Assembly (NCBI GenBank): GCA_934463455.1
Contig: CAKSJU010000028.1
Span: 1-23,083 of the forward strand
DNA: 23,083 bases
Direction: 5' to 3'
Origin: an uncultured Clostridia bacterium
Lineage (GTDB): Bacteria > Bacillota > Clostridia > UBA1381
In this document: in pieces, positions 1-6,335 of the stretch
Position numbering within the stretch: the stretch's first letter is position 1
How the letters are laid out: every line of letters begins with the position of its first letter
Translations under genes and position numbers: made by a program
The notes under the pieces: model-generated
Seen by the model: only the letters and a program-made list of their open reading frames with translations
What the model was told of the DNA's origin: nothing
Database searches by the model: none

Positions 1-40
1 TCAAATCAAAGCTGCATTCCAAGCTTTTTACAGACATTTA

Positions 41-850
41 TCATAAATAAAAATCATGCTTTCCTATAGTCATATAATACTCTCTGTTGTTCATTATCCA
101 TGTATTGGTTGAAATTATCGGATTGCAAAAATAAAGACTTTCGCCGACATTTTTATCACCGTTTAATGCGCTTTTTGCTGCAATTCGGCTATCTGTTCCC
201 GGCTCGTTATAAATTCTGCCGTTTGCAACCGGTGTAAACTGCACTCCGTATTTTTTATCAAAAATAACATTATAAATATCATCCGGAAATTCATCCGAAT
301 CGACCCGGTTTAAAACAACATTGGCAACGCCTTTTTTGCCCGCCATGCTTTCTCCCTCTGCTTCCGCATTTACAATTTTCGAAAGCCACTCCAAATCATC
401 ATTTGTATAATTTACGTACTCGCTTTCAACCTCATGACCGTCAAGGGAAATAACAACCGTTTGCATTTCACCTTTCCACGTAACATCGGCGCCAAAGCTT
501 TCGGCAAAAAATCTTATCGGAATCATGGCTCTTGAGTCTATCACTCTTGCCGCAGTGGGAAGCTCCGTTTTTTTACCGTCCGAATAAGCAAAATTATCGC
601 CTATTCCAAACATCACTCTGCCCCCGTCCAGTGTTACGGTTTGGTTTTCTCCGTCCCAGACAACATCGTCACATCCCAGAGCATTAGCCGCCGCTCTTAC
701 CGGAACAAGTACCGTTCCGTCGGCATTGACCGGAGAAACATCTGTTTTTATATAATTTCCGTTCACTTCAATATCAATAGGCAAAGCGGCATATGCCTTA
801 GGCAGCATAAGTATAAATGCCGCCGCTGCAATAAGTTTTTTCATATACAT
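41..850 (-). CDS. Secreted SleB-type cell-wall hydrolase with N-terminal copper-amine-oxidase-like domain
   Basis: Predicted exported cortex or peptidoglycan hydrolase of 269 residues. Residues 1-21 form a signal peptide (MYMKKLIAAAAF... ending KAYA). Residues about 25-136 match the stalk-like 'copper amine oxidase N-terminal' domain, with two VPVRAAA/IPIRFFAE repeats; in Clostridia this domain is a surface module and not an enzyme. Residues about 152-269 are the Hydrolase_2/SleB catalytic domain, with NAEAEGE (E163 in the position of the SleB catalytic glutamate), GVANVVLNRV and FTPVANGRI. SleB family members are lytic transglycosylases acting on spore cortex, so a germination or sporulation role is inferred. 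I chose the ATG at 850 because AAAGGA lies 5 nt upstream; an ATG two codons later (844) is also possible. It has its own promoter (1018-1046) and a leader of about 160 nt. Confidence 0.85.
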   Translation of the reverse strand: MYMKKLIAAAAFILMLPKAYAALPIDIEVNGNYIKTDVSPVNADGTVLVPVRAAANALGCDDVVWDGENQTVTLDGGRVMFGIGDNFAYSDGKKTELPTAARVIDSRAMIPIRFFAESFGADVTWKGEMQTVVISLDGHEVESEYVNYTNDDLEWLSKIVNAEAEGESMAGKKGVANVVLNRVDSDEFPDDIYNVIFDKKYGVQFTPVANGRIYNEPGTDSRIAAKSALNGDKNVGESLYFCNPIISTNTWIMNNREYYMTIGKHDFYL

Positions 851-875
851 ACCGTTCCTTTCACATATTAATGGC

Positions 876-908
876 AAAGGCGGTACAATATCAGTGTGCC
901 GCCTTTTT
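876..908. other. 12-bp hairpin in the sleB leader
   Basis: AAAGGCGGTACA (876-887) pairs with TGTGCCGCCTTT (895-906), with one G-T pair and a 7-nt loop. The five-T run lies on the plus-strand side (904-908), where there is no upstream plus-strand gene. Read on the minus strand it lies in the leader of the SleB gene and is followed only by TTTGCC, a weak terminator. It may be a leader hairpin or attenuator. Confidence 0.55.
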
Positions 909-1013
909 AGGGTATAGGAAAAACTTCGGAACATCCAAACAAAACCTGACAGTGTCTGACAAAGGAAAGCAATATATGCTTTTTCTGCGTTCCGAACTTT
1001 TTTATATCTCCCT
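909..1013. repeat. Dispersed inverted-repeat element, copy 1
   Basis: Arms AAAAACTTCGGAAC (919-932) and GTTCCGAACTTTTT (989-1002) pair in 13 of 14 positions, inside outer GGG...CCC ends. The left end GGGTATAGGAAAAA and the right segment TGCGTTCCG..CTTTTTT match the element at 15052-15195 (GGGGATAGGAAAAA and TGCGTTCCGGAGTTTTTT). Its right edge falls at the predicted transcription start of the minus-strand promoter 1018-1046, so the element would form the first part of the sleB leader RNA. No coding potential is seen. Confidence 0.55.
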
Positions 1014-1017
1014 TAAC

Positions 1018-1046
1018 ATTATAACAAAGAACAGTTGGTATATCAA
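1018..1046 (-). promoter_or_regulatory. Sigma-A-type promoter for the SleB-like gene
   Basis: On the minus strand TTGATA (1046-1041), a 17-bp spacer and TATAAT (1023-1018). The start is expected near 1011, giving a leader of about 160 nt before the start codon at 850. Confidence 0.7.
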
Positions 1047-1103
1047 GCGGTAATATCTCCCTCTTCACTGTTTTTAATGGTTTAACATACACTTGAATTC
1101 TGC

Positions 1104-1125
1104 GGGCGACCACATAGGGCCGCCC
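1104..1125. repeat. REP-like palindrome GGGCGACC..GGGCCGCCC
   Basis: GGGCG (1104-1108) pairs with CGCCC (1121-1125), with an inner CC/GG pair and a small loop, followed by CTACAAAAAATACGG. A second palindrome at 1154-1182 is followed by almost the same sequence (ATACAAAATATACGG), so the two look like diverged tandem copies of one short palindromic repeat. Similar GC-rich palindromes ending in CCTACA are, from memory, frequent between genes in gut Clostridia. Confidence 0.5.
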
Positions 1126-1153
1126 CTACAAAAAATACGGATATGACAAAACA

Positions 1154-1182
1154 TATGGGACGATGTGATTAATCGTCCCATA
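1154..1182 (-). terminator. Perfect 11-bp palindrome, possible terminator of the tal operon
   Basis: TATGGGACGAT (1154-1164) and ATCGTCCCATA (1172-1182) pair perfectly around a 7-nt loop. It lies 41 nt beyond the tal stop codon. On the minus strand it is followed by TGTTTTGTC, a modest T tract, so a role as terminator is plausible but not strong. It may equally be the second unit of the tandem palindrome pair that starts at 1104. Confidence 0.45.
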
Positions 1183-1222
1183 CAAAATATACGGTCACTC
1201 ATTCAAAAACCGAGTCTCCCGC

Positions 1223-1867
1223 TTATGCTTTTACGCTTTCCCAATCTTTTAAGAAGCGTTCAATTCCTGCGTCGGTAAGAGGATGAGAAATCATGCGGCA
1301 AATTACCGCATACGGAATTGTGGCAATATCCGCACCCGCAAGTGCTGCGTCAACAACATCCTCCGGACTTCTGATACTTGCAGCAATAATTTCGGTATCT
1401 ATTCCATGAATTTGGAATATAGCTGCGATACTTTCGATAAGCTTGTTTCCGTCCGAAGAAATATCGTTCAATCTGCCGACAAAAGGACTTACGTAAGAAG
1501 CTCCCGCTCTTGCCGCAAGCAACGCCTGTGACGGGCTGAAAATAAGCGTTACATTTGTGCGTATTCCCTTTTTCGACAAAACAGATACCGCTTTTAATCC
1601 CTCGGCGGTCATCGGAATTTTTATAACAATATTTTTATGTATTTTTGAGAGCCCCAAAGCTTCCTCCACCATTTTATCCGCTTCAAGACTTATAACCTCG
1701 GCGGAAACAGGGCCGTCAACAATCGAGGTTATTTCCGCAACAACCTCCTTAAAAACTCTTCCCTCTTTTGCAATAAGCGACGGATTTGTTGTTACTCCGC
1801 ATATTACGCCCATTTCATTTGCTTTTCTGATTTCTTCGATGTTTGCTGTGTCAATAAATAGTTTCAT
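1223..1867 (-). CDS. tal: Small transaldolase (TalC/MipB family)
   Basis: A class I aldolase-fold enzyme of 214 residues, the usual length for the short transaldolase/fructose-6-phosphate aldolase family. It transfers a dihydroxyacetone unit between sugar phosphates in the pentose phosphate pathway and forms or uses sedoheptulose-7-phosphate. Visible features are FIDTAN (D6), GVTTNPSLIAKEG, the Schiff-base lysine in IVIKIPMTAEGLKA (K83) and SYVSPFVGRLND. Glu at 57 (SAEVISLEAD) and Phe at 110 (TLIFSPSQAL) are the residues of true transaldolases; fructose-6-phosphate aldolases carry Gln and Tyr there. The ATG at 1867 begins the family-typical N-terminus; upstream in-frame codons are shadow. It is last in the GH38-ROK-SIS operon, 13 nt after the isomerase stop. 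Confidence 0.9.
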   Translation of the reverse strand: MKLFIDTANIEEIRKANEMGVICGVTTNPSLIAKEGRVFKEVVAEITSIVDGPVSAEVISLEADKMVEEALGLSKIHKNIVIKIPMTAEGLKAVSVLSKKGIRTNVTLIFSPSQALLAARAGASYVSPFVGRLNDISSDGNKLIESIAAIFQIHGIDTEIIAASIRSPEDVVDAALAGADIATIPYAVICRMISHPLTDAGIERFLKDWESVKA

Positions 1868-1880
1868 TATATTTCTCTCC

Positions 1881-2507
1881 TTATTCAAAAATTTCCTGTT
1901 CACATTTTGCGCACAGATAATGATAAATCGGCAAGTGCAGCTCCTGCACTTTAAAGGTCTCCGTTTCGGGAGCGTGAATAACCACGTCCGAGATTTTATC
2001 CAGTTTATTTTCATTTTTCCCGGTCAAACCGATTACTTTCATTCCGCATGCCTTTGCAACCTTTGCGGCATTTACGACATTTGCTGAATTTCCCGAGGTT
2101 GTTATTCCGATAAGTACGTCGCCTTTTTTTGCATAGCCGTATACCTGCTGTGCATAAACCATATCGGGCGCGACATCATTTGCAAAAGCGGAAATAAGTC
2201 CCGCATGCGCCGTAAGAGAAACAGCCGGAACAGCACCCTGCAAATTATCTGCCAAATATGTCCCGTCCTCATATTCGGACAGCTTTTCCCTCATCGTATC
2301 CGGAATTTTTCTCTTGAGCAAAAAGCCTTTCATAAGCTCGCCCACAATGTGATCACTGTCGGCACAGCTTCCGCCGTTTCCGCATACAAGCAACTTTCCG
2401 CCGTTTTTAAAACATTCCAGCAAAATACCCTCCGCTTTTTTTATAGCATCCTCCGCACTTGTAAGCGCGGGATATCTTGCCATTAATTCATTCAGCATAT
2501 CAATCAC
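1881..2507 (-). CDS. gmhA: SIS-domain phosphoheptose isomerase (GmhA-like)
   Basis: A cytosolic sugar isomerase of 208 residues. GmhA converts sedoheptulose-7-phosphate to D-glycero-D-manno-heptose-7-phosphate. The SIS fold shows in LLVCGNGGSCADSDHIVGEL (residues 39-58) and VLIGITTSGNSANVVNAA. Metal-site residues of GmhA appear conserved: H53, E57, Q188 and one of H191/H196 in VQELHLPIYH. The next gene encodes a transaldolase, which handles sedoheptulose-7-phosphate, so a linked heptose or C7 step is reasonable; another ketose-phosphate substrate cannot be excluded. The start is ambiguous: GTG at 2507 sits only 3 nt from AGGA, while ATG at 2498 has weaker pairing at better spacing. The 212-bp element just upstream has separated this gene from its former partner, the ROK kinase. 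Confidence 0.8.
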   Translation of the reverse strand: MIDMLNELMARYPALTSAEDAIKKAEGILLECFKNGGKLLVCGNGGSCADSDHIVGELMKGFLLKRKIPDTMREKLSEYEDGTYLADNLQGAVPAVSLTAHAGLISAFANDVAPDMVYAQQVYGYAKKGDVLIGITTSGNSANVVNAAKVAKACGMKVIGLTGKNENKLDKISDVVIHAPETETFKVQELHLPIYHYLCAKCEQEIFE

Positions 2508-2517
2508 CTATCCTTTC

Positions 2518-2753
2518 ATAACATTCCATTAGTTAATTGTAAAATGTAAATTTTACAATTAATAACTGCTTTTGTGGGGAGTATCGGGGGTGCTAACCCC
2601 TGATTCGTAATCAAAAATGACGACATGTGCGTCATTTTTGGCTGAAATAAAAAGTTTCAACCTACAATTCGTTAAATCGGATGGAACTTTTTATTTCTAC
2701 TCAAGCGTTTTAATTGTGAAACTTTAGTTTTACAATTAGCTATAACATTCCAT
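2518..2753. mobile_element. MITE-like insertion (2530-2741) with 12-bp target duplication
   Basis: ATAACATTCCAT occurs at 2518-2529 and again at 2742-2753, flanking a 212-bp non-coding block. The block has imperfect terminal inverted repeats of about 30 bp (AGTTAATTGTAAAA... and, reversed, AGCTAATTGTAAAAC...), and each end is itself palindromic: 2533-2544 with 2551-2562 perfectly, 2711-2722 with 2727-2738 with one mismatch. Inside are two more hairpins, 2613-2622/2630-2639 and 2644-2658/2683-2697. There is no transposase, so it would be a non-autonomous element moved in trans. Removing the block plus one repeat makes the kinase frame continue as ...MECYERIGD and stop just inside the isomerase start, strong evidence of a real insertion. 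Confidence 0.85.
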
Positions 2754-3671
2754 GGCAAGTGCCAGTGCCGCAGCGTCGCCTACATCGTCCCCCAGCTCCG
2801 CCGCCGCAATCGTAACAGCCTCACGTGCATGTGAAAGAGCCTCTTCCTCAATCACCTTATACATTGTATTTTCCATAAGCTTTGAGCTTCTTTGATATAC
2901 GCTTCCTATCACAATTCTGTCCGGATTAATTATATCAATTAGAATTGCCAAACCCCTGCCGAGCATCTCGCCGGTGGTCTCATAAACCTTTAAAGCAGTT
3001 TTATCACCCTGCATTGCCGCTTCGGCAACAGATTTTGCCGTCACTGTCTCCAGCTCGGACAAATCCTTACAGTAAAGCGGTTGTTCGCCGCGCTGAATCG
3101 CTTCAAGCGCATACATCTTTCCCGAAAGAGCAATTCCGCCTCCGCTTGCAAATCCCTCAAAAGACCCCTGCTTTCCATAGCCGGACGGTCCGAATTTTTC
3201 CATTCTGATATGTCCTACCTCGCCCGCATTTCCGTTTGCTCCGTTATACAGCTTGCCGTCTAAGATAAGTCCCGCGCCCATGCCGGTACCAAACGTCAGA
3301 AAAATCATATTTCTGCTCCCGCGCCCCGCTCCGAATCGCCATTCGGCAAGAGCGCAGGCATTTGCATCATTGCACAAATAGGCTTTAAGTCCGAGTCTTT
3401 TCCGGACTGCTTTTACTATTTCTATCCTGTCCCAGCCGGGAAGATTCGGCGGAGACAGAATGGTTCCCGTTTCGGAATCGAGAGGTCCGCCGCAACTTAT
3501 TCCTACCGCCGCGCTGTTTCCTTTTATTTTTTCTGCCGCAGAAAAAATATTTTCAAGAGTTTCATTAACATCTGTTGTCGGAAATTTTATTTTTTCAATA
3601 ACCTGTCCTTTTTCGTTTCCTCTGACTACGGCACATTTTGTTCCGCCTATATCTATACCGAGAAATTCCAT
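2736..3671 (-). CDS. ROK-family sugar kinase, probable glucokinase/hexokinase
   Basis: An ATP-dependent hexose kinase of 311 residues. The ATP site is GIDIGGTKCAVV at the N-terminus, the catalytic base lies in NDANACALAEW (D102), and the sugar contacts include GNAGEVGHI (E151, H154). The canonical ROK zinc motif CxCGxxGCxE is replaced at 163-172 by SGYGKQGSFE, so all three cysteines are absent; I recall a ROK subgroup with this GYGKxGSFE form, so it need not be inactive. The ATG at 3671 has GGAGG 6 nt upstream. It lies 11 nt after the alpha-mannosidase stop, so phosphorylation of mannose released by that enzyme is the likely job. The last codon (Ser) and the TAA come from the inserted element; the ancestral tail was about four residues longer. 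Confidence 0.85.
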   Translation of the reverse strand: MEFLGIDIGGTKCAVVRGNEKGQVIEKIKFPTTDVNETLENIFSAAEKIKGNSAAVGISCGGPLDSETGTILSPPNLPGWDRIEIVKAVRKRLGLKAYLCNDANACALAEWRFGAGRGSRNMIFLTFGTGMGAGLILDGKLYNGANGNAGEVGHIRMEKFGPSGYGKQGSFEGFASGGGIALSGKMYALEAIQRGEQPLYCKDLSELETVTAKSVAEAAMQGDKTALKVYETTGEMLGRGLAILIDIINPDRIVIGSVYQRSSKLMENTMYKVIEEEALSHAREAVTIAAAELGDDVGDAAALALAMECYS

Positions 3672-3682
3672 GTGCATCCTCC

Positions 3683-6082
3683 TTATTTTTCCCATTCCAT
3701 AAAGTCAGTTTCCGTTATTTCATTACCCTTTATCAAAAACGTTTTGACTTCGTTATGCGAAAAACGTGTTTCAAACTCTTTTCCGAGCAAGCAAATACGC
3801 ACGGAAGTATCTTTATTTTCCGCTTCGTAGCAGCGTAATACAAGCCCGTCACCGTCCTCCGATTTTTTAAGCGATGTCGGGATAATATTGCTTTCCGACA
3901 AGGATATTCCGGAAAATTCACACGGCAGCGCACCTTTATGGAACGTTTCCACTATTACGGTCGGCTTATTGTTGAGCTTTTCCGCTTTTACTTCACAATC
4001 CGCAAACGATTCGAACGGGAAAAGCGAGTATTCAAAGCGGTGCACGCCCTGCTCCATATATTCGCAAAATTCATCCCTATTACCGAAATGGTCGGCATAT
4101 ATCGCACCTCTTAAAATCGTAAGTGTTAGCACGTTTTTATCGGCGTCAAAGCTGTATTTTGATGAATTTGCCATTCCCAGTCCCACGTCCTCGCCGCACA
4201 TTGCAATCCAATCTCCACACGGCTGTTCGCTTCCGTCGGTAGGTCTTTCAATATAGCCGAAAGGAATTTTTGCAAATGCTTTGGTATTTGCGGTATTAAC
4301 CGGCACACTGAATTTAAGCATTTTATGCTTTTCATGAAAATCTATTTTTGCGCTTACTCTGACTTCTTTGCTTTCTGCTTCGATTGTATAGTCTCTTATT
4401 ACCGTTGTATCAAAAAGCTTCATTTCACTTCTCATCGTTGCTCTTACCGGGCCGTTTTCAATCAGTTTTACGCTCCCTTTTTCAAACACACCGACAATAT
4501 TTTTAAATTCTTTAATGTCATGTGCCCAAGTGTCGCAATGAGTTTCATCGGCAAAAATTGTCTTTGTTTTATCCGAAAGCAATTCCTTTTCGCACGCTTT
4601 ATCAAATACCGAAACCAGCTCTCCGCTTTCTTTGTCAAAGCTTATTTTAATCAAAGCATTTTCTATAGAGCTGTCGGAACAGATAAACGGATTTTCCTCA
4701 GGCTGTTTTTTAGTGCTGTCAAAATACATTCTGTAAACAGAATATCCCATTGCCGGAATTTCCGCCGTAAATGCCTTGCAATATTTATTATTCGAGTTTG
4801 TTTTCGAATCTCTGACAGTTTGAATCGGAATTATATTTCCGTCGTTATCGGTCATATATTCCGGCATTTCTCTTACCTGCACACATGTCTTTACCGGTCT
4901 TGCAAGAGGATTGAATACCACAACCGGAGTACCGATATTTTCCTCGCAATGCCATGCTGCAACGGGATCACCGGTCGGCTTATACGGTTTTAATTCCTTG
5001 CCGTCCATAGTATCTATGCTCCACGAAATTTGCTGGAGTGCAAAATTTGTATTTCTTTCGGCTATTGCCATTGCTTCTGAATGAAGGTAACCCGCGTCGG
5101 TATATGCTTCGCGAATTGAACATCCGCCCAAAATATCATGGAATTGGTTGAACATTATATCTTTCCACGCTCTTGAAAGCTCCTCTTTCGGATACTCTGT
5201 TCCGACAAGATATTCCGAAATCACAGAGTACAACTCGGTCGAAAGAACAGAGTTTTCCGACTTTCTGTTCCCCTCTTTTATGCTGCTGCACGCACTGTAG
5301 CAGCCTTTTGCATGAAACTGCAAATCGTCCTTTACAACCGGCAGCTTTTCACCCTTTACCGCTTCAAAATATTCATTCGGAGTTGAATATACATATTCTT
5401 CGCCAAGCTCTCTTTTCATTCTGTCCATGAGCTCGATTGTAGGTCCGCCACCATGATTTCCCACACCGTAAAAAGCCATTATGTCGTAGCTTTCTTCCGG
5501 CGACACAATATTATAAAATTCTTCAAAGCGGGATGAATCGATGTTATAAAAATGCGGCAGACGAAAGGTGGTCACTCTGCTTCCGTCCATACTTTCCCAC
5601 TCGAACAGATTTTGCGGCAACGCCTTTTCATGCGGCATCGGGCGCATAAATATGTAATTATCCATACCGCTGTTTTTAAGCATTTTCGGGATACTTCCGT
5701 TATGCCCGAACGAATCTACATTGTAACCGGTATGCGCCGTCACCCCGAATTTTTCTTTAAAATACCTTTGGCTCACCAGCGCATGTCTTGCAAAGGATTC
5801 GCCGCACGGAAGATTGCAGTCCGGCTGAAGATACCATCCGCCGGCAATGCACCATCTTCCCTCCTTAACTCTTTGTTTTATTTCCTCAAACATTTTTTTA
5901 TCGCTTTTTTCAATCCACATGTAGTAAAGGCTGCACGCGGAAGTGAATTTGTAATTTTCAAATTCTTTCATTCTGTCAAGCGCGCTGCGAAAGGTTGCCT
6001 TAATTTCCGCAAAGCCTTCCTGCCATTGCCACAGCCATACAGGGTCGAGATGTGCGTTTCCTATAAGATGAATTTTTTTCAA
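3683..6082 (-). CDS. GH38 alpha-mannosidase
   Basis: A glycoside hydrolase of 799 residues, full length for bacterial family 38 enzymes. It should cleave alpha-mannosides (N-glycan or mannan-derived oligosaccharides) by a retaining, metal-dependent mechanism. Key sites: NAHLDPVWLW (metal ligands H11, D13), GYNVDSFGHNG (nucleophile D123), GVGNHGGGPT around 207-215 and FNQFHDILGG (metal ligand H315, D316), followed by the beta-sandwich C-terminal half. There is no signal peptide, so it acts in the cytosol on imported oligosaccharides; no transporter is in view. The start is TTG at 6082, supported by GGAGG 8 nt upstream, and no better ATG is nearby. It is first in the operon and divergent from an AraC regulator that probably controls it. 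Confidence 0.95.
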   Translation of the reverse strand: MKKIHLIGNAHLDPVWLWQWQEGFAEIKATFRSALDRMKEFENYKFTSACSLYYMWIEKSDKKMFEEIKQRVKEGRWCIAGGWYLQPDCNLPCGESFARHALVSQRYFKEKFGVTAHTGYNVDSFGHNGSIPKMLKNSGMDNYIFMRPMPHEKALPQNLFEWESMDGSRVTTFRLPHFYNIDSSRFEEFYNIVSPEESYDIMAFYGVGNHGGGPTIELMDRMKRELGEEYVYSTPNEYFEAVKGEKLPVVKDDLQFHAKGCYSACSSIKEGNRKSENSVLSTELYSVISEYLVGTEYPKEELSRAWKDIMFNQFHDILGGCSIREAYTDAGYLHSEAMAIAERNTNFALQQISWSIDTMDGKELKPYKPTGDPVAAWHCEENIGTPVVVFNPLARPVKTCVQVREMPEYMTDNDGNIIPIQTVRDSKTNSNNKYCKAFTAEIPAMGYSVYRMYFDSTKKQPEENPFICSDSSIENALIKISFDKESGELVSVFDKACEKELLSDKTKTIFADETHCDTWAHDIKEFKNIVGVFEKGSVKLIENGPVRATMRSEMKLFDTTVIRDYTIEAESKEVRVSAKIDFHEKHKMLKFSVPVNTANTKAFAKIPFGYIERPTDGSEQPCGDWIAMCGEDVGLGMANSSKYSFDADKNVLTLTILRGAIYADHFGNRDEFCEYMEQGVHRFEYSLFPFESFADCEVKAEKLNNKPTVIVETFHKGALPCEFSGISLSESNIIPTSLKKSEDGDGLVLRCYEAENKDTSVRICLLGKEFETRFSHNEVKTFLIKGNEITETDFMEWEK

Positions 6083-6144
6083 GAATACCGCCTCCGTTTA
6101 TTTCTGTCTTTATCTATATTTTATATTATATTTCAATCCTTTTC

Positions 6145-6176
6145 ATTGCTTTTTTATGAAAATATATTGCTTTTTT
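6145..6176. promoter_or_regulatory. Tandem direct repeats, candidate AraC-family operator
   Basis: ATTGCTTTTTT occurs at 6145-6155 and 6166-6176, exactly 21 bp apart, two helical turns. AraC-family proteins commonly bind such phased direct repeats. The second copy overlaps the -35 box of the regulator's own promoter (6167-6172), and both lie between the GH38 and AraC genes. Confidence 0.45.
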
Positions 6177-6195
6177 TTAGATTATGTATTATACT
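6167..6195 (+). promoter_or_regulatory. Promoter of the AraC regulator
   Basis: TTGCTT (6167-6172), a 17-bp spacer and TATACT (6190-6195). The expected start near 6202 gives a 134-nt leader before the ATG at 6336. Confidence 0.65.
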
Positions 6196-6201
6196 AAAAT
6201 A

Positions 6202-6335
6202 AATAAGGCTGTAAGATAAGTCACAATTACCCGATGAAATGGAGATGCTGACGTGAAATTGCTTTCACGTTAGCCTCCGGTAGATTTGATTACCGCCTAT
6301 GACCGCTAACAGGGCGGCGGAATGGAGATTTTCAT
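6202..6335 (+). ncRNA. Structured 5' leader of the AraC regulator, unassigned class
   Basis: A strong hairpin spans 6241-6278: GGAG pairs with CTCC, then a 2-nt bulge, then GCTGACGTGAAA (6247-6258) with TTTCACGTTAGC (6263-6274) around TTGC. It is followed by GGTA/TACC (6279-6282 and 6291-6294) and an alternative CCGCC/GGCGG stem (6293-6297 and 6313-6317). The segment AATGGAGAT occurs twice, at 6238-6246 inside the first stem and at 6321-6329, where its GGAG is the ribosome-binding site. The CTCC strand could therefore pair with either copy. I do not recognise a known riboswitch consensus in it. Confidence 0.5.

Noticed and set aside
1..40. Gene or terminator in the first 40 bases
   Set aside because: AT-rich sequence with no clear stem or open frame, and too short to judge.
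41..850. Copper amine oxidase enzyme
   Set aside because: Only the small N-terminal-type domain is present, with no catalytic TPQ domain; the enzymatic part is a SleB hydrolase.
909..1013. 6S RNA or another known small RNA for the repeat element
   Set aside because: It is too short and lacks the long, bubble-interrupted helix of 6S RNA; copies 1 and 2 differ greatly in the core.
1223..1867. Fructose-6-phosphate aldolase rather than transaldolase
   Set aside because: Glu57 and Phe110 are the transaldolase residues; FSA enzymes have Gln and Tyr at these positions.
4325..4993. 222-codon plus-strand open frame inside the GH38 gene
   Set aside because: It is antisense to a well-supported GH38 gene, its translation is low-complexity and Phe/Cys/Arg-rich, and it has no ribosome-binding site.
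6241..6300. GCCTCCGGTAG in the araC leader resembles part of a c-di-GMP-I riboswitch
   Set aside because: The conserved two-hairpin core with GAAA tetraloop and receptor, and the CACGCA-type start, are absent; the match is limited to a few bases.
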